Assembly: GCA_002901265.1 (NCBI GenBank)
Contig: PPHI01000012.1
Span: forward strand, 62,001 to 126,000
DNA: 64,000 nt
Direction of reading: 5' to 3'
Origin: Rhodopirellula baltica
Lineage (GTDB): Bacteria; Planctomycetota; Planctomycetia; Pirellulales; Pirellulaceae
The first letter of the stretch is position 1. Each line of letters opens with the position of its first letter. Shown piece by piece: positions 30,944-40,249 of the stretch. Position numbers and translations under genes: made by a program. The notes beneath the pieces are model-generated. The model saw nothing but the letters and a program-made list of their open reading frames with translations, had not been told where the DNA came from and ran no database searches.

Positions 30944-31350
30944 TCGATCAAACTCATATTCGAGGCGAGTGTCAGAACCGTTTGAATCCCGTCACGATCA
31001 GACGATGACGCGTGGTGAATCGGCGGCGCAAATCGCCAAATCAAGGGCGCCGATTGCAACCCAAATGCCACCAAGGCGGGTTTGGGGGGCAAGTATTTTT
31101 GAAAGAAAATTTCTGAGGGAGGAAAGCAGCTGTCTGGGGGCACGAAGCCCAAGCGAGGCGGGATGAGTGCCATCATAGCTACTTAAAGGCCCACTGGGCA
31201 ACGCTACGCCATTCGCGCAAACTCCTGGACAGACCTGCACCGCCTGGCTCGGTCAGACGGTCTGATCTTAGTCCATCAAACAAATTGCAATGATTTGTTA
31301 TCTTGACGCTCGAACGTACCCTTCGTCGACCTCTAACCCGCCGAACATCT
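30944..31350. other. Divergent intergenic region
   Basis: About 400 bases separate the divergent heme-protein and PEPCK-like genes. Short frames have no gene-like features. A purine-rich stretch near 31080-31130 (GGGGGGCAAG, then GAGGGAGGAAAGC) stands out. No convincing -35/-10 pair or operator is visible. Confidence 0.4.
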
Positions 31351-34300
31351 ATGTCACTGATCCGCGAAAATCTGTCGTTGTTTCGTGAACCGAAAGATTT
31401 ACAGCGTTCACTGGGCTGGTACCGTTCGGTAGCTAGCTGCCCCGTCGGACGAGAAAATCTGAAGACCTACTTGGAATTGCAACTGGCATCAGCAGGGCTG
31501 CTTTCGGCACACTCCGATGGCCCGAATTCGATGACCGAGTTCTCCAGCGGGATTCTTGATAGTATCCGCGAAAAGGCTCGTCTACTGGCGTCCCATCGCG
31601 CCCCGGTCGATCAACGCATCGAAGCGTTTTTGAATCACTACTTCGTCGACCAAATCGGCGACCATCGCTTGCGTGTTCCATCGGGAACGCTGGTTCTCGA
31701 CCGCCACGGCATGGCTCGGGAATTGAGCCTGCCGATGCAAGGCGACCACTTCTCCAACGACTTGGTTGAATCCTATCGCCTCGCGAACGGCGTCCTGAAC
31801 AATCCTCGCGCCGACCGCCGAACCACGGCTGGTACCTTCCACGTTGTCCAAGGTGGCCTGCCCATCCCCGGCGACAAACGCGCCGTCCCGATGAACGTGT
31901 TCGTCAACTTGTACCGCGCCGCGATGTCGCCACCAGACGACCTGATGGTGCTGCCATACACCAGCGACGCTGACGAGCCGGCAAAGACGTGGGTGTCGCT
32001 GCTGCTGCGTCCACTCGTCTGTCCAGCCGTCCCCGGGTTCACCGAAGCCAAGCGAATGGAAGTTCGCTTCTTCGTCCCCGGCAGCTTGGTCAGCAACCTG
32101 GACTTCGTCGAATCGATCTTCGGCAACGCTGGCGACCCATTGATTCCAGAAAACGACGCTGGCCTGGATGCGGAAGGTTGGACCGGTCACACCGGCTGCG
32201 TGATCTTGGCACCACACTTGACCAAGCTCACCAAGAAAGAACTGGGGCTGCCTCCGATCAGCGAAGCCACCGATCGCCAAAAGGCCGACGGCATGTGCTG
32301 GAGCGACGAGTCGGAAAAGTACAACGACGGAACCGCGTTCAAGCTGACTTGTCGTGATCGCAACGGTGTCGTCGTGACGCTGATCGCGGACAACTACTAC
32401 GGCTATTGCAAGAAAGAAGTCAAAACCCAAATCAGCTACGCCTGTAACCTGATGGGCCGCGCCGAAGAGGAACACGCCGGCGGTGCGTTGGCATTCGCGT
32501 CGTATTCCTTGGGCGAAGAATTCCAAGTCAACAGCCAGCGCTACAACGGCCGCACCTTCGACGACGTCGCACGTGATTATGCCGAGTTTGTTGATGCCCA
32601 GCCCGAAGGCTACGGCGTCGACAAAAACGATGACACGATCATCTACATTCCCGAAAATGCGAAAGCGACACTCGCCGAACGCTGCATCAAATGGACACGC
32701 GATGGCGAAGAACATCGCATCCGTTTGAGCCCCGAACAGATCTACATCGCACCAAGCGGTTACAAGATCCGATTGGAAAAGCACCCCAACGCGCCGTCTT
32801 GGCGTTTGGTCGGAACCGTCGGCGAAGGCATCTTCTGTCACAAGCCCTGCACCGTCAGCGGTGGCGGTAAAAGCGAGATCAGCAAAAGCCTTCGTGACTA
32901 CATGCTCTACGGCCCGATCTTTATCGGCGAGCTCGAAAACGATTTTGCCAAGCTGGACGAAATCTTCGAACGCGACTACTCGGATCGCTGGAGCGACACG
33001 TACACCGGGCGGACCGATTACACCGATGGCCCCAGCCGCAGCGTTTTGAATCCGAAACGCAGCCTTGGTAGCGTGATCAAATTGCTGACCCCGTCGCCAG
33101 AATACAACGACGCGTATAACAAATGGTTGGGAACGATCCCGCCACACGTTTACTCGATGGCCTTGATCATCAAGCGTTTCACCGGCGAGTCTCACGACGA
33201 AAACTGGCGTGAGCGTTTCGGCGTGGACATCGTCAACGGCGTTCCCGGTCACGAGCTGAAAATCGGTGACCGATCCTTGGTCGGAACCTACCTGCGTGTC
33301 GGTTGGGACGACAACCGTTGGCGGACGTTCAAACTGCGTCAAGACTTCATCGCCGCGGCCAAGGTCCAGCGCGAAGACGACATCAGCGCCAGTACCGTTG
33401 TACCCGCGTCGCAATTGGACAACGTCGGACTGAATGTCGACGAAACCAATAGCTACAAATTTGTCGAGAACTGCGAGTACCGTTTGTTCCAACGCCCTGA
33501 CGATGCGATCCATCGCGGCTTGGACAAACAAACCGAATTTGACTTGTCGCAACCCGGCAACTTCATCAGCAACTTCCACCCGCTGACCACCGAAGAAGTC
33601 CAAGAGGTTGTCGACGACACGATCGAATTCGACAAATTCACCGAGCCAGTTCAAGAGTTGCTTGAAGAAGCCGCCGAACGCGGCGACAGCTACGTTGTCA
33701 GCACCGCGCACCCACGGATCGTTGACGGCAAGCACACCAAGAACCCACGGTACCTGCAAGACCGTCCTGACTTGGTCAACGCACGCGATACCTATGTGGC
33801 TCGGCGCGGGATCCAGTTCCATCGTGGACTCAAAGCCGACGAGCCGATCCATATTCCCGTGGGCGCTGTCCTGGGCGGACGTCGCAACAACCCACCAGAC
33901 AAGGAAACCGGTATCCGTTCATTGGCCGTGTACTCGCCGCTGCACTATCAAGAGCTGCCCGAGTTGGTGATGGACTACCTGTGCTCGTTGACCGGCAAAA
34001 GCCCCAGCACGACCGGTGCGGGCAGCGAAGGCGCTCTGACCAAGGGCCCGTTCAACGCGTTGATGCCGTCCACCGATTTGAACAACATGATCGTCGCGAT
34101 GATCTTGACCGAACTGGGCGGGTTCAGCACCGCTGCCGGTCACGTCGGGCCTCGCTATGAAGTCGGGCACGATATCTCGCTGTTGATTCCGGAGATCTGG
34201 TGCCGTTTGACACCAGAGGAACGCCGCCCCGACAGGATGATCGAAGACGGCATGCTGGAAAAGGTCGAGGACTTCGAACACGAAGGCCAATCGATCCCCG

Positions 34301-34899
34301 CCAGCCGATTGGGATACCGCATCACCAACCGCTTCGTTCGCAAGTACATGGCGCGGGTGTTTGATAACCCCAGCAAGGTGTTCAGCGAAGAGATCCTGAA
34401 GCCGGAATTGCAAGACATGGAGTCTTACGCCGACGGGATTCTGCACATCGCCGAAGCACAACAGCGTGTCGCCAAACGTTATTTCGAAGACGGCGGCTAC
34501 GAACTCGCTTGCCCGCCGCTGCGTGCAATCCTGAGCATCTTGGTCAAGGGAACTTACGAAGGCAAAACGATTGCCGATCCGGAAGTTCGCGATCTGTTTA
34601 CGCTCGAAAACATGTTGAACAGCGATTGGTACAAACGACGTTTGGTGGAACAACGTGACCGCGACGTGCAGCACTGGAAAGATTGCATCAAGCGAATCAA
34701 GCACTACACCGAATCTTTGGGTGAGCATCCGCCGATGGCTCAACTGAATTTGGAAGCGCGCTTGAAATACGCGACCGAGCAATTGGCTGACGCCGAGTCG
34801 GAAGACTACGTCGATCGTCTGCGAGGCACCTTGGGCGCCGACCCAATGCGTGTCGCTGCCAACGATCCAGTCATGGCTAACAAGTTGGCTGGCGTCTAA
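31351..34899 (+). CDS. Large conserved protein, possibly PPi-type phosphoenolpyruvate carboxykinase
   Basis: About 1182 residues from the ATG at 31351 (MSLIRENLSLFREPKD). A TTG at 31303 would add 16 residues. No signal peptide or membrane segment is visible, so it is cytosolic. A glycine-rich kinase-like loop VSGGGKSEISKS lies near 502-513 (K507), close to the P-loop of ATP-type PEPCK (SGTGKTT). Other strongly motif-like blocks are GHTGCVILAPH near 281, RNGVVVTLIADNYYGYC near 340, and LTGKSPSTTGAGSEGALTKG near 880. Size and these blocks suggest PPi-type PEPCK (about 1100-1150 residues), which interconverts PEP plus phosphate and oxaloacetate plus pyrophosphate. I recall the family only partially, so treat this as tentative. 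Confidence 0.5.
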   Translation: MSLIRENLSLFREPKDLQRSLGWYRSVASCPVGRENLKTYLELQLASAGLLSAHSDGPNSMTEFSSGILDSIREKARLLASHRAPVDQRIEAFLNHYFVDQIGDHRLRVPSGTLVLDRHGMARELSLPMQGDHFSNDLVESYRLANGVLNNPRADRRTTAGTFHVVQGGLPIPGDKRAVPMNVFVNLYRAAMSPPDDLMVLPYTSDADEPAKTWVSLLLRPLVCPAVPGFTEAKRMEVRFFVPGSLVSNLDFVESIFGNAGDPLIPENDAGLDAEGWTGHTGCVILAPHLTKLTKKELGLPPISEATDRQKADGMCWSDESEKYNDGTAFKLTCRDRNGVVVTLIADNYYGYCKKEVKTQISYACNLMGRAEEEHAGGALAFASYSLGEEFQVNSQRYNGRTFDDVARDYAEFVDAQPEGYGVDKNDDTIIYIPENAKATLAERCIKWTRDGEEHRIRLSPEQIYIAPSGYKIRLEKHPNAPSWRLVGTVGEGIFCHKPCTVSGGGKSEISKSLRDYMLYGPIFIGELENDFAKLDEIFERDYSDRWSDTYTGRTDYTDGPSRSVLNPKRSLGSVIKLLTPSPEYNDAYNKWLGTIPPHVYSMALIIKRFTGESHDENWRERFGVDIVNGVPGHELKIGDRSLVGTYLRVGWDDNRWRTFKLRQDFIAAAKVQREDDISASTVVPASQLDNVGLNVDETNSYKFVENCEYRLFQRPDDAIHRGLDKQTEFDLSQPGNFISNFHPLTTEEVQEVVDDTIEFDKFTEPVQELLEEAAERGDSYVVSTAHPRIVDGKHTKNPRYLQDRPDLVNARDTYVARRGIQFHRGLKADEPIHIPVGAVLGGRRNNPPDKETGIRSLAVYSPLHYQELPELVMDYLCSLTGKSPSTTGAGSEGALTKGPFNALMPSTDLNNMIVAMILTELGGFSTAAGHVGPRYEVGHDISLLIPEIWCRLTPEERRPDRMIEDGMLEKVEDFEHEGQSIPASRLGYRITNRFVRKYMARVFDNPSKVFSEEILKPELQDMESYADGILHIAEAQQRVAKRYFEDGGYELACPPLRAILSILVKGTYEGKTIADPEVRDLFTLENMLNSDWYKRRLVEQRDRDVQHWKDCIKRIKHYTESLGEHPPMAQLNLEARLKYATEQLADAESEDYVDRLRGTLGADPMRVAANDPVMANKLAGV

Positions 34900-35089
34900 T
34901 CGCGTTGATGTTTGGCTGAAGCCGAAATTGTTTCGGCTCCAGAAGAGCTTTTGACGGTGTCTCAGGGTGAAAACCTCGAGCCCTCGAAACGCAAATTTGG
35001 ATTCGGCATCGGATGGTCCGACGTTGATGTTTGGTATGCGTTGATGTGTGTCCGACGTCTGATGTATGGGCGACGTTCGATGTCTCGTC

Positions 35090-35290
35090 GGCTCCGGAGG
35101 AGCCTTCGTTGGTAGCTTGGGGCGGGAGCCCCAAGAGAACGAACGTACAAAGATGCATTCGCCCCGGAGGGGCCGACGTTGATGGGATTGCCCAACCAAC
35201 GCCGGCCCCTCCGGGGCGTTTGCGTTTGGTTGGGGACGCCATCTCGAGGCTTCCGCCCCGAGCTATCTAAGTCGGCCCCTCCGGGGCGAT
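35090..35290. repeat. GC-rich palindromic intergenic repeat, family A, unit 1
   Basis: The unit begins GGCTCCGGAGGAG and ends GGGGCGATCG, and carries several hairpins: CTTGGGGC/GCCCCAAG around a GGGA loop, GCCCCGGAGGGGC, and GGCCCCTCCGGGGC twice. Units 2 and 3 repeat it with few changes. The preceding 190 bases after the PEPCK-like stop contain a loose, degenerate run of CGACGTTGATG-like words. Confidence 0.8.
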
Positions 35291-35469
35291 CGTCGATGTC
35301 ATCGCTGGTTATTCGTCGTGCAAACGACCAACGTCATTGTCGGTTGGGGTTGGCGTCGGTCGGAGATTCGGCCTCATCAAACTCAACGTTTCATTCGCCC
35401 AATCACACGCATCACGTTCCCCTCGGCGACACCTTCATTCAATATTGGACTGACGTCCTAAATTTCTTC

Positions 35470-35670
35470 GGCTCCGGAGGAGTCTTCGTCGGTAGCTTGG
35501 GGCGGGAGCCCCAAGAGAACGAACGCGCAAAGATGCATTCGCCCCGGAGGGGCCGACGTTGATGGGATTGCCCAACCGACGCCGGCCCCTCCGGGGCGTT
35601 TGCGTTTGGTTGGGGACGCCATCTCGGGGCTTCCACCCCGAGCTATCCAAGTCGGCCCCTCCGGGGCGAT
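35470..35670. repeat. GC-rich palindromic intergenic repeat, family A, unit 2
   Basis: This is nearly identical to unit 1 over its full length of about 200 bases, including both flanks (GGCTCCGGAGG and the terminal GGGGCGATCG). The start-to-start distance to unit 1 is 380 bases. The 180 bases between the units are not repeated and show no gene. Confidence 0.8.
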
Positions 35671-35763
35671 CGCGTTGCTGAGACTCGGGCCACCGGAGCG
35701 ATCGATCAATGCGGGAATTGCACGACGATCGATTGTTGTTTGGATTTGATGCCTTGCTGTCTT

Positions 35764-35852
35764 GGCTCCGGAGGAGTCTTCGTCGGTAGCTTGGGGCGGG
35801 AGCCCCAAGAGAGCGAACGCGCAAAGACGCATTCGCCCCGGAGGGGCCGACG
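35764..35852. repeat. GC-rich palindromic intergenic repeat, family A, truncated unit 3
   Basis: This matches the first 85 bases of units 1 and 2 (GGCTCCGGAGGAGTC through GCCCCGGAGGGGCCGACG), then diverges. The second half with the double GGCCCCTCCGGGGC palindrome is missing. It ends about 90 bases before the stop of the FG-GAP gene. Confidence 0.75.
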
Positions 35853-35938
35853 GCGTTCAACGTTTCATTTACCGATGGCCGCGTCCAATTCGGCCGCGTC
35901 ATCTCTGGTCAATCGATTTGCCCCTGCACACCGCAATG

Positions 35939-37768
35939 TCATTTCTTCGTCGGCGTTAATTTGATGTAGTCCAGGCCGAACATCCAGGCTTTCGCGGCCT
36001 TTGGGTTCGCACCCACGATTTGGACTGTCACCGTATGCGGTCGATCGTTCTCGATCTCAACCGTTCCGAGCGTGACCAGGCCACTGGTCACCACGTTTGC
36101 ATCGAACAAGTCGATCGGTTCGCCAAGCTTCTCGCCATCAAAGTAAAACTGGACAATGCCATAGTCTCGAGCGCAGGTCATGACAGCGGCGAGTTCCATC
36201 TTGCCATCGCTTTCAGCATCATGCTTCGTCTTCGGCAACCGAATCGTCATCGTGTCGCCACGTTTGGCACCCGACCAAAAAAGCTGCGTGTCGCCGCTCC
36301 AGCGATCGCCTTGGAAACCATTCATTGCTTGTGGTCGGGCCGCGCCGCTGGTGACTTCCACCGCTAGCGTTTCCGCTTCGATGACATCGCCCGCACTGTT
36401 TGTCGCGTCATCAAACTTGGTTTTTGGACCACGCGTTTGCTTAGCGTTATCAATCGGTGGAATCGTTGGCCCGCTGTAGCGTTTGGGTTGTGCTGCTAAC
36501 CACTCGGACTCGTTAACCTGTCGGACTTGGTGCGTTAACACATGGGCGCCTTTCATCCCGCCTAGGACGATGTCCGATTGGCCATCCGCGTTCAGGTCGG
36601 TGATCGTGATTTGGCGTCCGATGCCTGGATCGGCGGCGGCTTGATAAGGAAGCCACTCGACAGCGACTTGTTGACCCGCATCTTGCTTGCGTTGCAGCTT
36701 GAACCAATACACCACTGCACCGGCATCCCACATCGGACTTTGGCGATGGTGTGACCAATACGTTTTTCCGGTCACGATGTCTTTCAGTCCGTCACCATCA
36801 ATGTCAACCAAGGCGACCGAATGAAGTTCGCTGAACAGTACTCCAAAAGCGTTGTCCGATGGGTGTGATCCCATGATCGGATGGCGTTCAAACCGGATCG
36901 ACTCGCCGTCGCGAATTTGTTCGTACCACGACAGCCCAAAATCATGAGCCGCCTCGCTGGTGATGATGTCGTTGTCACCATCGCCGTCGACATCGTACGC
37001 GTACATCTCGGCACCACCGTATGACGATGTCAGTTTGGCCGGGTGATGTTTCCAACGCGACGTCAATGCGTTTTCCGCTGGCTGCTCGAACCAGCCGCCC
37101 GGGTGCAAGATGTCGCTGAGTCCGTCGCCATTGATGTCGCCTGCACCCAATCCATGGCCAAATCGCGTGGCGGTCATCTGCGGCGACACCGGATGGAATT
37201 CCCAGGTTTGAATCCCAGGCCCCCACTCGATCGTGGCAAAACCGAACATGCCATCTCGAGTACAAAGCAACTCGACTCGTTCGTCACCCACCATGTCGAC
37301 CAATTGAGGCGACTCGTTGCTGACCCAGTCGATGACTTGGTGTTTTTCCCAATGCTTGTCGCCAGCGCCGTCAGAAGATGTGTGTTGCGGGCCAGGATTT
37401 TCGTAAACGTAAGCCGGTGTGCCGGGGAATCCGACGACGAAAACGTCTTGGTGCCCGTCGCCGCTGAAGTCATCGACCCAAGCGAAGAAGTGATCCGCGT
37501 AGCCGTTTCGGTCTTGAGGCTTCGGCGGGTAAATCTCGTGTTTGGCTTGAAAGTCCGGACCCGCAAACCAGTACGGGCCATAAACAACGTCGATGATTCT
37601 GTCGCCGTTGATGTCGCCCGCACCAGCGCCTTCGGAGAAATACGTGTCAGAGATTGCCTCTGTGGTGAACTCGTGCAGCGCGTGGTCGTCTGCGGATGCA
37701 GAGCTACAGCAAGCAGCGACGGCTATCGAAATCGCGATCAGGTGTCTTCGGAAAAGCAATCGGTGCAT
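35939..37768 (-). CDS. Secreted FG-GAP/VCBS repeat protein
   Basis: A 609-residue protein with a signal peptide (HLIAISIAVAACCSSASA). It has at least six calcium-binding FG-GAP motifs of the DxNxDG type: DINGDRIIDVVYG, DFSGDGHQDVFVVG, DINGDGLSDILHP, DVDGDGDNDIITS, DIDGDGLKDIVTG and DLNADGQSDIVLG. Together these suggest a seven-bladed integrin-like propeller over about residues 30-420. The last 170 residues form a separate sandwich-like domain (MELAAVMTCARDYG, IENDRPHTVTVQIVG). It is probably an extracellular or periplasmic binding protein with calcium-dependent structure. The partner is unknown. The family A repeats lie downstream. Confidence 0.88.
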   Translation of the reverse strand: MHRLLFRRHLIAISIAVAACCSSASADDHALHEFTTEAISDTYFSEGAGAGDINGDRIIDVVYGPYWFAGPDFQAKHEIYPPKPQDRNGYADHFFAWVDDFSGDGHQDVFVVGFPGTPAYVYENPGPQHTSSDGAGDKHWEKHQVIDWVSNESPQLVDMVGDERVELLCTRDGMFGFATIEWGPGIQTWEFHPVSPQMTATRFGHGLGAGDINGDGLSDILHPGGWFEQPAENALTSRWKHHPAKLTSSYGGAEMYAYDVDGDGDNDIITSEAAHDFGLSWYEQIRDGESIRFERHPIMGSHPSDNAFGVLFSELHSVALVDIDGDGLKDIVTGKTYWSHHRQSPMWDAGAVVYWFKLQRKQDAGQQVAVEWLPYQAAADPGIGRQITITDLNADGQSDIVLGGMKGAHVLTHQVRQVNESEWLAAQPKRYSGPTIPPIDNAKQTRGPKTKFDDATNSAGDVIEAETLAVEVTSGAARPQAMNGFQGDRWSGDTQLFWSGAKRGDTMTIRLPKTKHDAESDGKMELAAVMTCARDYGIVQFYFDGEKLGEPIDLFDANVVTSGLVTLGTVEIENDRPHTVTVQIVGANPKAAKAWMFGLDYIKLTPTKK

Positions 37769-37883
37769 GGTGAACTCTGTGTCGGCGGGAGTTTGGTGGG
37801 GAGCGATTGATCTTAATGGCTGACGAAGCCCGTGTGGGAAATCTCGTCGCGCGGTCAGCCGAACCAGAACCTCTTGACGGCCA

Positions 37884-37899
37884 TACCGATCGGTCGGTA
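37884..37899. promoter_or_regulatory. TetR operator-like palindrome 1
   Basis: TACCGATCGGTCGGTA has inverted half-sites TACCGA and TCGGTA around a TCGG centre. It lies 39 bases before the TetR ATG, next to a possible -35 (TTGACG at 37873) and partly overlapping a possible -10 (TATCTT at 37898, 19-base spacing). TetR-type repressors often bind such ACCGA/TCGGT palindromes upstream of their own gene. Confidence 0.5.
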
Positions 37900-37910
37900 T
37901 CTTTTCAGCG

Positions 37911-37926
37911 TACCAACCGGTCGGTC
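37911..37926. promoter_or_regulatory. TetR operator-like palindrome 2
   Basis: TACCAACCGGTCGGTC contains the ACCNACCGGTNGGT pattern (one base off symmetry). It lies 12 bases before the TetR ATG and directly ahead of its GGAGGAGAG ribosome site. Two similar palindromes at 27-base spacing suggest cooperative autoregulation. Confidence 0.5.
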
Positions 37927-37937
37927 TGGAGGAGAGA

Positions 37938-38525
37938 ATGGTCGAAAGTGCCCGTGAAAATCTGATTTCTGCTGTCTGTCAGCTGATCCTTGAACGTGGA
38001 TATGGCGGGACATCAGTCGGCGCGATTTGCGATCGTGCCTCGGTTTCCAAGGGCAGCTTCTTCCATCATTTTCAGTCCAAACAGGACGCCGCGTGTTCGT
38101 CGTTGGACCACTGGATGACCGCCGTGCAGGAGCGTGCGCGGCAGTCTGGATTTGCCGACCAGCCGGATCCTCGCGAGCGGTTGATGACCTATTTGGATTT
38201 CATGGCCGCGTTGCCTGACTCCGGAGGTGCGCCCCACGGTTGTTTACTGGGGGCACTGGCGCTGGAGCTTTCGGAGACGCATCCTGATGTGCGGGACAAA
38301 GCGTCCGGCTATTTCCAAGTGTGGAGCGACGGAGTCTCTCGTTTGATCGGCGATGCGATGCCGGATCGAGACGACACCTTCGTCAGCTCGCTTGCCAATC
38401 ACTTTATCGCGTCACTCGAAGGCGCGATCTTGCTCGCCAAAGCACGCCGTGATCCTTCGTTGATCCCGCAGTGCGTGAATCACTTCCGCGGCTACGTCGA
38501 ATCGTTGATGCAGCCGGCTGTTTAG
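37938..38525 (+). CDS. TetR/AcrR family transcriptional regulator
   Basis: A 195-residue protein. The N-terminal helix-turn-helix is typical of TetR: AVCQLILERGYGGTSVGAICDRASVSKGSFFHHFQSKQ split over residues 10-50, with the recognition helix at SKGSFFHHF. The C-terminal ligand domain (GCLLGALALELSETHPDVR) resembles the QacR/NemR-like group. A strong ribosome site (GGAGGAGAG) precedes the ATG. Two palindromes upstream make autorepression likely. The DinB-like gene follows 47 bases later with its own AGGAGAG, so the pair is probably one transcript and the repressor may control it. The inducer is unknown. Confidence 0.92.
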   Translation: MVESARENLISAVCQLILERGYGGTSVGAICDRASVSKGSFFHHFQSKQDAACSSLDHWMTAVQERARQSGFADQPDPRERLMTYLDFMAALPDSGGAPHGCLLGALALELSETHPDVRDKASGYFQVWSDGVSRLIGDAMPDRDDTFVSSLANHFIASLEGAILLAKARRDPSLIPQCVNHFRGYVESLMQPAV

Positions 38526-38572
38526 TTCTTTTGTTCGTCCCCTGTTGCTGTCCAAGTTCTAGGAGAGTTTCT

Positions 38573-39073
38573 ATGTCAACGCTTGCCTACATTCGTCATG
38601 GATTAGAAGTCAGTCGTGCCATGACGTTGGCATTGATTGATGATTTGAAAGACGCCCCGATGCAGTCGCCCACATCGAAAGGTGGCAACCCGCCGCTGTG
38701 GATTTTGGGGCATTTGGCGTTTGGCGAAGCCAGCATCGTCGAGTTTGTGATCCAAGGAAACGACAACCCGCTCGCGCATTGGAAAGACGCGTTCGGCGCA
38801 CGCCAAGAACCGTCAACCGACTTGGCCGACTACCCGTCATGGGACGAAGTCCGCGCAAAGTCGGATGAAGTGCGTGCGAATACGTTGAAGTTTCTCGAAG
38901 GCTTGACCGACGCCGATCTCGAAACGCCTAGCAAGAATTGTCCCGAAGGGCGCGAGCAGGTCATGGGAACGATCGGTGCGTGCTGCCAAATCTTGACCAT
39001 GCACCCGATGATGCACTACGGGCAACTTGCCGATTCGCGACGAATGCTAGGACGCGAGCCACTGCAGGCATAA
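38573..39073 (+). CDS. DinB-like four-helix protein
   Basis: A 166-residue protein with the DinB/YfiT metal triad: H47 in ILGHLAFGEAS, and H144 plus H148 in TMHPMMHYGQL. The family is a four-helix bundle that binds a divalent metal. Members act in thiol-dependent detoxification or have unknown roles. An AGGAGAG lies six bases before the ATG, which decides the start against a longer upstream frame that overlaps the TetR gene. Neighbouring TetR control suggests a detoxification or stress role. No mycothiol or bacillithiol gene is near. Confidence 0.8.
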   Translation: MSTLAYIRHGLEVSRAMTLALIDDLKDAPMQSPTSKGGNPPLWILGHLAFGEASIVEFVIQGNDNPLAHWKDAFGARQEPSTDLADYPSWDEVRAKSDEVRANTLKFLEGLTDADLETPSKNCPEGREQVMGTIGACCQILTMHPMMHYGQLADSRRMLGREPLQA

Positions 39074-39214
39074 CACCCGCCGATTAAAACGAAGGGCTGC
39101 CGGCACCGGAAAATGGGCAGTGATCAACATCGGGCGGTCAAAACCTTGAGAAATCAGACATGACGTCTTATGATGGCTTCGTCTGATTCGCCCTTTGATC
39201 CTCATGGTGGTTCG

Positions 39215-40006
39215 ATGATCGATCGTCTCGTGATTGCGGCAGTCGCTGCCGTTTATTGTTGCGGCATCCTCGCGGCTGAAGATGCGGACTCGGCTGCCCA
39301 GTTCAGCAGCCTTGCGGCCGAGATTGCCGAGTCGTACACGCTTGAGGTGGAAGGGCGGGTGCTTGAGCTGCGACGGGAGCCGGTTCTCACGTGGACCGAT
39401 CCCGAGCATGGAGAGGTTTATGGCGACGTGTATGTCTGGACGGATCAGGGGCGACCGGCGGCGATCGCGTCGATCTACAAGTGGTACCGTCCTTACACGC
39501 ACAGCACCCACGAGTTTCAATCGCTAGTCACGCAGCCAATCCACGGGACTCGCGACGATCAGAGCGATTGGACGTGTGCTAAGCCAGGCGTGCAGTGGAA
39601 ACCCGTTCCAATGTCTCCGCCTGGCGGACAAAACACCGCAATCCGTTTGACCCAGATGCGTTTGATCGCAAAAAAATTTGCCTTGGAGATGGTGAATAAA
39701 GACGGGTCGGTGGATCGATTGCGAATGCTCTCCCAGCCACTTTATCGTTTCCAGGAACCGGTTGGCGATGCGGTTCAAGGAGCCTTGTTTGCGTTCGCCC
39801 GCGGGACCGATCCCGAAGCCTTGTTGTTGCTGGAGTTTCGTGACGAAGGCGGCGTCAACAAGCTTTATTATTCGCTCGCGCGGTCGAACTTTTTGGCGAC
39901 CAGCGCAACCTATGACGGGCAGCAAGTTTGGCAAGTCAAACAGTTGAGCCGGGCGATCATGAAATCAGGCACCGAGCCGTACACAAAGTTCGTGTTCCAA
40001 GATTGA
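39215..40006 (+). CDS. Conserved secreted protein of unknown function
   Basis: About 263 residues with a signal-like N-terminus (MIDRLVIAAVAAVYCCGILAAED). The mature part is a mix of charged strands (TDPEHGEVYGDVYVWTDQGRP, SIYKWYRPYTHSTHEFQS split) and ends TKFVFQD. I recognise no domain. It has the general look of planctomycete secreted proteins near regulators. I prefer the ATG at 39215 because GGTGG lies a few bases upstream. An ATG at 39170 would add 15 polar residues. The family B repeat begins 15 bases after the stop. Confidence 0.65.
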   Translation: MIDRLVIAAVAAVYCCGILAAEDADSAAQFSSLAAEIAESYTLEVEGRVLELRREPVLTWTDPEHGEVYGDVYVWTDQGRPAAIASIYKWYRPYTHSTHEFQSLVTQPIHGTRDDQSDWTCAKPGVQWKPVPMSPPGGQNTAIRLTQMRLIAKKFALEMVNKDGSVDRLRMLSQPLYRFQEPVGDAVQGALFAFARGTDPEALLLLEFRDEGGVNKLYYSLARSNFLATSATYDGQQVWQVKQLSRAIMKSGTEPYTKFVFQD

Positions 40007-40020
40007 AGTTGACGCAGATG

Positions 40021-40228
40021 GTAAACCGCAGGGGACGCGGAGTGATGCAGAGGGGATTGGAGATTGATCTCTGCGGTTTGAACTCTTTTGGGATGTTGGA
40101 CGAGGTTCGTTTTGCGATCGGTCGTTTGGGTAACGGACCGGACCTTCGGCCCTCAGCTTGATTGATCGGCTTGGTTTCCCGGCCCTGCGGACCGGGCTAG
40201 GTAATAGGCTGGACCTTCGGCCCAAAAG
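40021..40228. repeat. Intergenic repeat family B, unit 1 (left of the Sel1 gene)
   Basis: About 208 bases starting GTAAACCGCAGGGGACGCGG and ending GGACCTTCGGCCCAAAAG. It matches unit 3 closely along its length. It carries symmetric words such as CCGGCCCTGCGGACCGGG and GGACCTTCGGCCC. It lies between the secreted protein and the end of the Sel1 gene. Confidence 0.75.
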
Positions 40229-40249
40229 ATCGATCATGTGCTGTGGCGA

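Noticed and set aside
31582-33852. 756-codon minus-strand frame opposite the PEPCK-like gene
   Set aside because: It arises from codon bias on the coding strand. Its composition is odd, and the plus-strand protein has coherent motifs and a sensible start.
33919-35199. 426-codon minus-strand frame running from the PEPCK-like gene into repeat A
   Set aside because: Antisense to a real gene and through a non-coding repeat.
35090-35852. Repeats considered as a CRISPR array
   Set aside because: Units are about 200 bases, GC-rich and unevenly spaced, with no short direct repeat-spacer pattern and no cas gene.
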